A stretch of 6,222 nucleotides of DNA from Spirochaetales bacterium (lineage in GTDB: Bacteria > Spirochaetota > Spirochaetia > JAGLYY01). This document shows, piece by piece, positions 1-5,680 of the stretch. The notes below the pieces were generated by a model that was not told the DNA's origin, searched no databases, and saw nothing but the letters and a program-made list of their open reading frames with translations. The stretch is taken from assembly GCA_023131935.1 (NCBI GenBank), contig JAGLYY010000136.1, positions 1-6,222 of the forward strand, in the 5' to 3' direction. Made by a program: the position numbers and the translations under genes. The first letter of the stretch is position 1, and each line of letters opens with the position of its first letter.

Positions 1-75
1 TGGGCCATAATGAGAACTGCTGAATCCAGGAAATCTCTGCTTGACAAAAAGAAGGATCTTACCTCAAATGAATGA
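1..75 (+). CDS. possible C-terminal end of an upstream gene (partial)
   Basis: Frame 1 is open from the window edge for 24 codons and ends at TGA 73-75. The other two plus frames stop within the first 21 bases. The deduced tail is hydrophilic and rich in lysine, serine and glutamate, with no motif I recognise. An open stretch this short is quite likely by chance, so this could simply be intergenic. If real, the upstream gene runs in the same direction as argR and ends about 130 bases before it, and the TTGACA element at 41-46 lies inside its last codons. No intrinsic terminator follows it. Confidence 0.3.
   Translation, partial: WAIMRTAESRKSLLDKKKDLTSNE
41..69 (+). promoter_or_regulatory. 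candidate sigma70 promoter P1 upstream of argR
   Basis: A perfect TTGACA (-35, 41-46) is followed by a 17-base spacer and TCAAAT (64-69, 4 of 6 matches to TATAAT). Transcription would begin near 76 and give a leader of about 130 bases before argR. A weak ArgR-box-like sequence (TGAAT-N4-ATT, 69-82) overlaps the end of the -10 and the predicted start site. The prediction rests on the -35 match and spacing only. Confidence 0.35.
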
Positions 76-137
76 GAATTTTTGCCACAGAGATCACTGA
101 GGGAGATGAGGAATAATAATTGGATACAGCAAACTCC

Positions 138-166
138 TTGCACTCCTCCGGTGCTTATGTAATAAT
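138..166 (+). promoter_or_regulatory. candidate sigma70 promoter P2 upstream of argR
   Basis: TTGCAC (138-143, 3 of 6 matches to TTGACA), a 17-base spacer and AATAAT (161-166, 5 of 6 matches to TATAAT) would start transcription at about 173, roughly 33 bases before the argR start codon. The ArgR-box-like site at 180-193 would then lie just downstream of +1, a typical repressing position. The weak -35 makes this tentative. Confidence 0.3.
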
Positions 167-179
167 ATACAGTAATTAT

Positions 180-193
180 TGAATAAATATACT
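180..193 (+). promoter_or_regulatory. candidate ARG box (ArgR operator)
   Basis: The 14 bases TGAATAAATATACT match the known ARG-box pattern TGAATWWWWATTCA at 12 of 14 positions, the mismatches being in the right half-site. It lies between candidate promoter P2 and the argR start codon, where a bound hexamer would block transcription or clearance. Autoregulation of argR through such boxes is well known in other bacteria. The local AT richness raises the chance of a spurious match. Confidence 0.35.
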
Positions 194-205
194 AATGAGG
201 AAATC

Positions 206-679
206 ATGAAAGAACGTGGTGCCAGACTTCGCACGATAAAGCTAATTATAAAGGATAACAGGATAGAAAGCCAGGAAGCACTTCTCGAACACCTTCAAAA
301 AGAGGGCTTTAATGTAACACAGGCGACTCTTTCGAGAGATTTGAAACTCCTGAAAGTTGGAAAAGTTTCTGACGGCTGGCATGGATATTTCTACACCCTG
401 CCGGGGGGGGAAGATTCAGAGATGGAATCCAGGAAGCGCTATGTACAGGATTTCAAACGCGGATTCATTTCGGTTGAATATTCAGGAAATATCGGGGTCA
501 TCAGGACCCTGCTTTTTCAATCTGACAGCGTTGCCCTTGCCCTCGATAAGCTAGGGTTTCCCGAGATTATCGGAACCGTGGCAGGTGATGACACCATCCT
601 CATTGTTCTTCGTACCGGGATTACCGGGGAAGATATGAACAGGACCCTCCGCGAACGAATCCCCGATATCGATTTGTAA
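206..679 (+). CDS. argR: arginine repressor ArgR
   Basis: This 157-residue cytoplasmic transcription factor of the ArgR/AhrC family senses L-arginine and binds ARG boxes as a hexamer, controlling arginine synthesis and/or breakdown. Residues 1-65 form the winged helix-turn-helix, with the recognition-helix signature around QATLSRDL (39-46). Residues 80-157 form the oligomerisation and arginine-binding domain, with the hallmark GTVAGDDT at 123-130 supplying the acidic pair that contacts arginine. The length matches the family (about 150). I chose ATG 206 because GAGG at 197-200 lies five bases upstream. A TTG at 179 would add nine residues but has no ribosome site and would overlap the candidate operator. 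A run of eight G at 403-410 (residues 66-69) sits in the linker between the domains. pgi follows after 10 bases, so the two are probably co-transcribed. The targets of this repressor cannot be read from the window. Confidence 0.93.
   Translation: MKERGARLRTIKLIIKDNRIESQEALLEHLQKEGFNVTQATLSRDLKLLKVGKVSDGWHGYFYTLPGGEDSEMESRKRYVQDFKRGFISVEYSGNIGVIRTLLFQSDSVALALDKLGFPEIIGTVAGDDTILIVLRTGITGEDMNRTLRERIPDIDL
403..410 (+). repeat. G8 homopolymer tract inside argR
   Basis: Eight consecutive G encode the Pro-Gly-Gly-Glu linker (residues 66-69) between the DNA-binding and arginine-binding domains. Loss of one G would shift reading to a frame that stops at 552-554. Gain of one G would hit TGA at 475-477. 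Either change removes the arginine-binding motif but leaves the winged helix intact. It could be a slippage-prone contingency tract, or just the codons this linker happens to use. Confidence 0.6.
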
Positions 680-689
680 GGAGCAAAAC

Positions 690-2270
690 ATGGGCGCTCT
701 CACGTTTCAAAACCTCGATAGTCTTATAGCCTTCAAGGCATTGAAAGAACATAAAGAGGTGGTTTCCCTCCGGGAGGATTTAACACCTGAACGGGTCAGG
801 GAATACACCGTAAAGATGGGTGGTGGTCTCAACTACAACTACGCCGCAAAATATGTTAATGAAAGCCTTCTCAACATCCTCCAGGATGTAAGTGATGAAC
901 AGGAGCTGATAAAAAAATATCAAGCCCTTCTTTCCGGTGAAGTGATGAATACAGGAGAAAACCGCCTTGTTCTTCATCAGCTCTCCAGGGGAGAATGTTT
1001 TGGCCCGGTAGTCCATAAGGGGGAAAATATCGGAGAATTTTACCGAATTCAGCTCCATCGGGTCGCGGATTTCGCCGGAGCAGTCCAGAGGGGTAAGATT
1101 ACCGGTTCTTCAGGAAAACCCTTTACGACGGTTGTGCAGATCGGAATCGGCGGTTCCGACCTGGGACCCAGGGCTCTCTACCTCGCGTTAAAGAACAGTC
1201 TCAATCGAAAACCTTATCTTGAGGCCCGATTTATCTCAAACGTGGACCCGGATGATCCGAACGATGTGCTTGAGGATATTGATTTCGCGTCCTCACTGTT
1301 TATCCTGGTCAGTAAGAGCGGTACAACCCAGGAAACTCTTACGAACCGGCAATTCGTTATGGAAAAAATGAAAGATGCCGGGATTGAGGATCCATCAAAG
1401 CACATGATTGCGGTAACCGGCGAAACAAGCCCTCTTGCCGAATCACCCGAATATCTGGACTCGTTTTACATTGATGATTTTATCGGGGGGAGATATTCAT
1501 CCACCAGTGCCGTTGGGGGTGCTGTTCTTTCTATTGCCCTTGGGGCTGATGTGTTCAATGAACTTCTTGAAGGGGCCCACGAAGCTGATCTTGCCGCCCT
1601 TGAGCCGGATATCAGGAAAAACCCGAGCCTCCTCGACGCCCTGATTGGGATGTATGAACGGAATGTTTTAGAGTTTTCATCAACCGCGATTCTCCCCTAC
1701 TCTCAAGCCTTAAGCCGCTTTCCCGCCCATCTCCAACAGCTTGATATGGAAAGTAATGGAAAACGGGTTAATCGGGTGGGTGGAGCCCTGCATTATTCGA
1801 CAGGACCGGTAATCTTTGGAGAGCCGGGGACAAATGGACAACATTCCTTTTATCAACTTCTCCACCAGGGGACCGATATTATCCCCCTTCAGTTCATCGG
1901 CTTTCAGGAATCTCAGTCAGGTTTCGATCTTACAACCGAAGGCAGTACAAGCCAGGTAAAATTAAACGCCAACCTCGCGGCCCAGATTGCGGCCTTCACG
2001 AAGGGAAAAAATGATGAAAACAGGAACAAGGTTTTTCCCGGCGAACGTCCATCGAGCCTTATTTATGGACAGCGGTTAACCGCACGGTCCATGGGGGCCT
2101 TGCTCGCTCACTTCGAGAACAAGGTGATGTTTCAGGGATTTATCTGGAATGTGAATAGCTTCGATCAGGAAGGGGTCCAATTAGGAAAGCTTTTAACGAA
2201 AAAAATACTCTCCGGGGAAACTCTCGATTCTGCTCTGGAAGTTTTTTCCGGGCTGCTCAAAGTTCGATAA
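690..2270 (+). CDS. pgi: glucose-6-phosphate isomerase
   Basis: This 526-residue cytoplasmic enzyme interconverts glucose-6-phosphate and fructose-6-phosphate, the second step of glycolysis and a branch point to the pentose phosphate pathway. The sugar-phosphate (SIS) fold shows IGIGGSDLGPRAL (151-163) and the phosphate-binding loop SKSGTTQET (208-216). The family signature around GGRYSSTSAVGG lies at 266-277. The catalytic base is Glu354 in MESNGK. His385 (TNGQH), which takes part in ring opening, and Lys500 (DQEGVQLGK) are both present. Nothing essential is missing, and the length is normal for the long bacterial/eukaryotic-type isomerase. ATG 690 is preceded by AAGGAG (678-683), six bases away and overlapping the argR stop codon, which suggests coupled translation. 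The next enzyme of the pathway, Pfk, is encoded convergently just downstream. Confidence 0.98.
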   Translation: MGALTFQNLDSLIAFKALKEHKEVVSLREDLTPERVREYTVKMGGGLNYNYAAKYVNESLLNILQDVSDEQELIKKYQALLSGEVMNTGENRLVLHQLSRGECFGPVVHKGENIGEFYRIQLHRVADFAGAVQRGKITGSSGKPFTTVVQIGIGGSDLGPRALYLALKNSLNRKPYLEARFISNVDPDDPNDVLEDIDFASSLFILVSKSGTTQETLTNRQFVMEKMKDAGIEDPSKHMIAVTGETSPLAESPEYLDSFYIDDFIGGRYSSTSAVGGAVLSIALGADVFNELLEGAHEADLAALEPDIRKNPSLLDALIGMYERNVLEFSSTAILPYSQALSRFPAHLQQLDMESNGKRVNRVGGALHYSTGPVIFGEPGTNGQHSFYQLLHQGTDIIPLQFIGFQESQSGFDLTTEGSTSQVKLNANLAAQIAAFTKGKNDENRNKVFPGERPSSLIYGQRLTARSMGALLAHFENKVMFQGFIWNVNSFDQEGVQLGKLLTKKILSGETLDSALEVFSGLLKVR

Positions 2271-2279
2271 ACAAAGAAA

Positions 2280-2313
2280 CCCCCCAGGGAAAAGGAGGTA
2301 AAACCCTGGGAGG
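2280..2313 (+). other. GC-rich hairpin with Shine-Dalgarno sequence in its loop
   Basis: Ten bases after pgi, CCCCCCAGGG (2280-2289) can pair with CCCTGGGAGG (2304-2313). This gives a 10-bp stem with one mismatch and a 14-base A-rich loop that contains AAAAGGAGGT, a near-full complement of the 16S rRNA 3' end. No U run follows, so it is a poor intrinsic terminator. The same 10 bases recur at 2321-2330. It may be a ribosome standby site, an mRNA-protecting leader for the micro-ORF that follows, or a stabiliser of the pgi 3' end. Pairing is seen in sequence only. Confidence 0.5.
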
Positions 2314-2320
2314 CACATCT

Positions 2321-2332
2321 AAAAGGAGGTGA
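2321..2332 (+). promoter_or_regulatory. extended Shine-Dalgarno sequence of the micro-ORF
   Basis: AAAGGAGGTGAT (2322-2333) matches twelve bases of the usual complement of the 16S rRNA 3' end and runs directly into ATG 2332-2334. The gap between GGAGG and the start codon is only two bases, shorter than optimal. So either initiation is slow despite strong binding, or the element serves mainly as a 30S docking site. Confidence 0.5.
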
Positions 2333-2406
2333 TGAAAAAAGTTTCTAACCGTTCTGCATTAATAACCAGCAGACCTGTAGAAAAGTTACATAAACCGATG
2401 TACTAA
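2332..2406 (+). CDS. possible 24-residue micro-protein after pgi
   Basis: ATG AAA AAA opens a 24-codon frame ending at TAA 2404-2406. The peptide is basic (Lys and Arg scattered throughout) with no hydrophobic core, signal peptide or motif I recognise. The case for it is the context. An exceptionally complete Shine-Dalgarno stands immediately upstream, a hairpin-borne second one lies before that, and a terminator-like hairpin begins within its last codons, as for a short stand-alone cistron. The case against is the tight two-base spacing and the short length. It could instead be the remnant of a longer gene or part of a regulatory RNA. If expressed, it would be the last cistron of argR-pgi. 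Confidence 0.35.
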   Translation: MKKVSNRSALITSRPVEKLHKPMY

Positions 2407-2426
2407 TCTCCACAATAAGTACATCG
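2396..2426. terminator. probable bidirectional terminator between pgi and pfk
   Basis: CGATGTACT (2396-2404) and AGTACATCG (2418-2426) form a perfect 9-bp stem with a 13-base loop, placed between the convergent transcripts. The plus side is followed by a moderately T-rich stretch. The minus side is followed by a run including TTTAT and CTTTTCT. Neither U tract is strong, so efficiency is uncertain. The stop codon of the micro-ORF falls at the edge of the loop. The remaining bases to the pfk stop (2427-2483) are AT-rich and show nothing else I can name. Confidence 0.5.
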
Positions 2427-2483
2427 ATCTTGTCTAATTTCTCCATTAACATGTGTAAATTTATCAACCTTATTTGTATGTCA

Positions 2484-3806
2484 TCAGGTAATATTATTTA
2501 CCATCATTGCCGGCTGCCTGGTCGCTTCAAGGACATCCCGCCAGAGGCTCCCCTCAGGATCGACAGAGTTCCTTTCTGCTACCGAGAGTTTTATAGGGAT
2601 ATGAACAAACCGTTCGTGCATGAGACTGACAATCATTTTTGTTTTCCCAGCCATAGCGGCATGGACCGCGGAGGTCCCGAGGCGGGAACAGTAAATGGAG
2701 TCGTTAGGATTGGCCGGGGCGCTTCTTATCATATAACTGGGATCGATGTACTTAAGGGTAATTTCCATCCCAATATTCTCAAAGTGTTCCTTTATCGCTT
2801 CCCGGAGATAAACCCCGATATCAATTAACCGGCGATTTCCCGACTTGTCGCTTTCCCCGCTTAAATCAAAGAGATGCTGTCCGGCTCCCTCCGCTACAAG
2901 AATAACCGCGTGATTTCGAGCAATTAACCGCTTCTCGAGATGTACAAAAAGACCATTTTCACCCTCAAGATCGAAGGGGATCTCCGGAATAAGGATAAAG
3001 TTTACATCGCTCATAGCAAGAGCTGTATGTACCGCGATAAAACCTGACTCCCGGCCCATCACCTTAACAAGACCGATCCCATTAATGGCATCGTGGGCTT
3101 CAACGTGGGCACTTGAAACCGCTTCCTCCGCCCTGGATACAGCGGTCTCAAAACCAAAGGACCGCTGGACGAAAGAGAGGTCGTTATCGATGGTTTTTGG
3201 AATTCCGACAACAGCTATTTTCAAGCCTCTCCTCTCTATCTCTTCGGCTATCCTCAAGGCCCCCTTCTGGGTCCCGTCACCGCCGACGGTAAAGAATATG
3301 TTGAGGTTCATCCGCTCAATCGAATCGACAATATCCCGAATCTCCCCGCTGCCCCGTGAGGTGCCAAGAAGAGTACCCCCTTTGGTATGGATGTCGTCGA
3401 CCATTTCCGGGTCAAGCTTGAGAGGAGGAAGGTGATAATCGGGCAACAATCCTTTATACCCGTTTCGGATACCGGAAATCCTTCGGACCCCATACTGATA
3501 CCAAAGGCAACGGACAATTGCGCGGATAACATTGTTAAGTCCCGGGCATAATCCCCCGCAGGTAACAATCCCGGCATGAACATGGGCGGGATTAAAGTAA
3601 ATTTTCTCCCGCGGTCCCGCGGGTTCCAGCAGATCCTCCCGGCGACAGGGTGGACGTTCTACATCGGGATTTCCGTTTATATCATAGAGGATATACTCAT
3701 CATCACGAACATAATTGGCCCTTTTGTCACCGAGGATTGTGGAAAGCTCTATTGGTGATGTTATCTTTGCTTCTCCGAGAGTATTAATGCGGAAATCGTA
3801 TGCCAT
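2484..3806 (-). CDS. pfkA: 6-phosphofructokinase, long ATP-type (plant/trypanosome/spirochaete group)
   Basis: This 440-residue cytoplasmic enzyme phosphorylates fructose-6-phosphate to fructose-1,6-bisphosphate. About 70 N-terminal residues precede the core, as in the long PFK group. Core motifs in order are TCGGLCPGLN (82-91), GGTLLGTSRG (143-152), GGDGTQ (175-180), PKTIDND (203-209, catalytic base Asp207), MGRESG (250-255) and AEG (305-307). The diagnostic KYIDPSYMIRSAPAN lies at 352-366. Gly178, equivalent to E. coli Gly104, points to ATP; pyrophosphate enzymes have Asp there. Lys204 in place of E. coli Gly124 is shared with pyrophosphate enzymes and with the ATP-using plant and trypanosome group. 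ATP is thus favoured but not proven. I chose ATG 3806 because GGAGG (complement of 3814-3818) lies seven bases upstream. A TTG at 3854 would add 16 unconserved-looking residues without a ribosome site. The gene is probably co-transcribed with the cyclase 83 bases upstream. Confidence 0.95.
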   Translation of the reverse strand: MAYDFRINTLGEAKITSPIELSTILGDKRANYVRDDEYILYDINGNPDVERPPCRREDLLEPAGPREKIYFNPAHVHAGIVTCGGLCPGLNNVIRAIVRCLWYQYGVRRISGIRNGYKGLLPDYHLPPLKLDPEMVDDIHTKGGTLLGTSRGSGEIRDIVDSIERMNLNIFFTVGGDGTQKGALRIAEEIERRGLKIAVVGIPKTIDNDLSFVQRSFGFETAVSRAEEAVSSAHVEAHDAINGIGLVKVMGRESGFIAVHTALAMSDVNFILIPEIPFDLEGENGLFVHLEKRLIARNHAVILVAEGAGQHLFDLSGESDKSGNRRLIDIGVYLREAIKEHFENIGMEITLKYIDPSYMIRSAPANPNDSIYCSRLGTSAVHAAMAGKTKMIVSLMHERFVHIPIKLSVAERNSVDPEGSLWRDVLEATRQPAMMVNNIT

Positions 3807-3818
3807 ATCCTTACCTCC
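3807..3818 (-). promoter_or_regulatory. pfk ribosome binding site, right arm of a 12-bp inverted repeat
   Basis: Read on the minus strand, GGAGGTAAGGAT directly precedes the pfk ATG. It holds a near-perfect Shine-Dalgarno and decides the start. The same 12 bases appear in opposite orientation at 3896-3907, within the last codons of the cyclase gene, so in a joint mRNA the two can pair fully and hide the site. Confidence 0.75.
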
Positions 3819-3889
3819 GATTGATAGTCTAAAAGAACAATCCTCAGTACACAAGGTGGTTGAACAGAGAATCTGCGGGAACTGAATAT

Positions 3890-5548
3890 TTATTTGGAGG
3901 TAAGGATTTCAACACCCTGCCAGTCGGCAGCAGGGGGATTCTTAAAATAATGCCTGCACCGATCAATATATACACCGGAAATATGATCACCCGGCAAGAC
4001 CTTCTGTACCCCCTCGAAATACTGAAGGGCTTTGGTGAATTCCCGCTGGTAATAGAGTTTGAGCCCTGAATGGTGGAATTGCCAGCCCCGGGTTTCCGAG
4101 TCAGTAAGTTCCTGCTTCGCGGTAAAGATCTTTTCTCCTGATGTTTTCCCTTTTGCCACAACCTTATCGATCAGTCTGCAGGGGAGGCGGGTTTTCACCT
4201 TCCGGTAAACACTTTCAGAAAAGATGATTTCCTGCTTGTATGGTTTGGTCATTCCCTCAAGCCGGGACCCTAAGTTTACCATATCTCCGATGATGGTATA
4301 ATCCATTTTTCGCTCAGAACCGATATTTCCTACGGTGACAACCCCATAATTAACCCCGATACCTGTGATGAAGGCTGGTTTCCCCGATGCTTCCTGCTCC
4401 CGGTTAAAATCTTTCAAAGCTCTCTGCATCTCAAGGGCGGAGAGAACCGCCTGAAGAGCGTCATCTTCATGTTTTATTGGCGCGCCGTAAAAAGCCATTA
4501 TTGCATCGCCAATGTACTTATCTACGATTCCTCCCCGGCCCATGATGATGTCTACCATGATTTCAAAATAGTTGTTCAAAGCATAGACCAGTTCATCAGG
4601 CATAAACCCTTCCGATATGGTGGTAAAACTTCTTATGTCGGAGAAAAGGATCGCAAGGACCCTGTTCTCCCCCACCAACATTGATTCCGGATTGGTGAAA
4701 AACCCCTCAATCACATCTTTTGGTACATATCTTTGAAAGATATTCCTGATTTTATGTTCATTTTTCTGGGCAAGGACCGCCTTGAAAGCAAACTCCTTAA
4801 TTTGATCGTAGGCCCTCTGGAGTTCAGAGACCATGATATTGAAGGTATGCGCAAGTTCCCCTATTTCATCGTTATACTCAATCGCCACCCGGGAGGAGAG
4901 GTCGTTTGTTGAAATGATAGCCCGCATGGCATTGGCTACCCTAGAAAGGGGACGGGTCAGAACTCCGGTGAAGATGAGAAGCAGGATGAGAGACACAAAA
5001 GTCGATACCCCGAGAACAACTGCTGTCTGCATGAGAATCTGAGTTGCCTCACGGGAAAAGACCTCCTGTTCCTCAGTTACGAAGACATACCACCCGAATG
5101 GTTCAAAAAAGAAAGATTGCCCTACCCTAAGCTTGTCCTCTACCCGTAATTCGGTCCATCCTGTTTTTTCCTCACGGATAGCGGTAACAATGTTCGATCT
5201 TTCCCATATGCCGAGTTTCACCTCCTGCGAAGACATTACAACTGCCGCCTTTTCGTTCACCGCGAAAATCAGCTCTGACGGGCTGCGAATAATGGACCGG
5301 GCATAGGAGGCGACAGCTCCTTTCGCGACCGCAACGTATTCAGGACTTTCAGAAAAATTATTGCTGACCAGGAGATTCCACTGGTTGTCCATGTTCTTTT
5401 TTAATTCCTGAGCTTTGAACCCAAGGGAATCCATGGCAAGACGGGTAAGTCCGCTCCGGGCAGAAAAAGAGGAGATGATTCCGGTGATAAACAGGGCGGA
5501 AATGAGCAGTGGTATTACAATCCAGATTATCTTAGTACGTATCTTCAC
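3890..5548 (-). CDS. membrane adenylate cyclase (class III) with extracytoplasmic sensor and HAMP
   Basis: This 552-residue inner-membrane signalling enzyme is predicted to make cAMP. Membrane span 1 covers about residues 7-27. An extracytoplasmic region (28-170, Cache/PAS-like by general look) follows, then span 2 (about 172-197), HAMP (197-250, with Pro200 and DEIG...FN) and a linker with IFQRYVPKDVI (270-280). The class III catalytic domain covers about 290-475. Catalytic residues are intact: metal-binding Asp304 (FSDIRSFT) and Asp348 (DKYIGDAIM), adenine-selecting Lys344 and Asp416 (KMDYTIIGD), and Asn425 and Arg429 (NLGSR). The Lys/Asp pair favours ATP over GTP, and the domain should act as a homodimer. 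The tail (490-552) is TPR-like and ends in PPAADWQGVEIL, a pattern familiar from bacterial cyclases of this layout. GTG 5548 is supported by AGGAG (complement of 5554-5558), five bases upstream. The ligand is unknown. Confidence 0.93.
   Translation of the reverse strand: MKIRTKIIWIVIPLLISALFITGIISSFSARSGLTRLAMDSLGFKAQELKKNMDNQWNLLVSNNFSESPEYVAVAKGAVASYARSIIRSPSELIFAVNEKAAVVMSSQEVKLGIWERSNIVTAIREEKTGWTELRVEDKLRVGQSFFFEPFGWYVFVTEEQEVFSREATQILMQTAVVLGVSTFVSLILLLIFTGVLTRPLSRVANAMRAIISTNDLSSRVAIEYNDEIGELAHTFNIMVSELQRAYDQIKEFAFKAVLAQKNEHKIRNIFQRYVPKDVIEGFFTNPESMLVGENRVLAILFSDIRSFTTISEGFMPDELVYALNNYFEIMVDIIMGRGGIVDKYIGDAIMAFYGAPIKHEDDALQAVLSALEMQRALKDFNREQEASGKPAFITGIGVNYGVVTVGNIGSERKMDYTIIGDMVNLGSRLEGMTKPYKQEIIFSESVYRKVKTRLPCRLIDKVVAKGKTSGEKIFTAKQELTDSETRGWQFHHSGLKLYYQREFTKALQYFEGVQKVLPGDHISGVYIDRCRHYFKNPPAADWQGVEILTSK
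3896..3907 (-). repeat. left arm of the inverted repeat, anti-Shine-Dalgarno-like, within cyclase 3' end
   Basis: On the minus strand this reads ATCCTTACCTCC, encoding Ile-Leu-Thr-Ser near the end of the cyclase, and is the exact reverse complement of the pfk ribosome site at 3807-3818. The arms are 77 bases apart. Ribosomes finishing the cyclase would cover this arm and free the pfk site, so it could couple translation of the two genes. Confidence 0.55.
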
Positions 5549-5680
5549 CGTGGCTCCTGATATTGGAGGAACTATTTCATAACAACCATCGGCTTTCCGA
5601 GGTCACATCTTTATACTCGAAGGATTCCTGCCGATGATCAATCTAGAAAAGACCATTTTTTTAAGATCAGGAACGAATTG
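5549..5680. promoter_or_regulatory. divergent intergenic region, cyclase / coiled-coil gene
   Basis: These 132 bases separate two genes pointing away from each other, so promoters for both should lie here, but I find no convincing one. TATACT (5612-5617, plus) and TATAAA (complement of 5610-5615, minus) are overlapping -10-like hexamers without good -35 partners. A 7-bp inverted repeat, CATCGGC (5587-5593) and GCCGATG (5630-5636), brackets them and could be an operator, though repeats this short arise by chance. The minus-strand AGGAG (5554-5558) and plus-strand AGGA (5669-5672) are the ribosome sites of the two genes. Confidence 0.35.

Noticed and set aside
33..94. 7-bp inverted repeat ATCTCTG / CAGAGAT upstream of argR
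   Set aside because: Arms are 48 bases apart with no extension; expected by chance at this length.
140..154. GCAC / GTGC inverted repeat in the argR leader
   Set aside because: Four base pairs with a seven-base loop and no T run; too weak for a terminator or stable element.
106..162. 18-codon ORF in the argR leader (ATG 106, stop TAA 160-162) behind GAGGGAG, as a possible leader peptide
   Set aside because: It has only one arginine codon, no attenuator-like alternative hairpins before argR, and a start only three bases from the ribosome-like GAGG. A chance ORF is more likely.
179..205. N-terminal extension of ArgR from TTG 179
   Set aside because: No Shine-Dalgarno before it, it overlaps the candidate operator, and the ATG at 206 has a well-placed GAGG and gives the usual family length.
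2430..2828. 132-codon plus-strand ORF opposite the 3' part of pfk
   Set aside because: It overlaps a clearly conserved Pfk coding region, starts with TTG without a ribosome site, and has no recognisable domain; an antisense shadow.
3807..3854. Longer Pfk from TTG 3854
   Set aside because: No ribosome site, while ATG 3806 has an excellent GGAGG seven bases upstream.
3826..3854. Minus-strand promoter for pfk: TTGTGT (3849-3854), 17-base spacer, TAGACT (3826-3831)
   Set aside because: Only 3 of 6 and 4 of 6 matches, and the start site would fall almost on the Shine-Dalgarno, leaving a leader of about 13 bases. It stays a weak alternative to co-transcription with the cyclase.
5559..5572. Small hairpin pairing TCCT / AGGA around the cyclase Shine-Dalgarno
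   Set aside because: Only four base pairs; purine-rich ribosome sites often find such short partners by chance.
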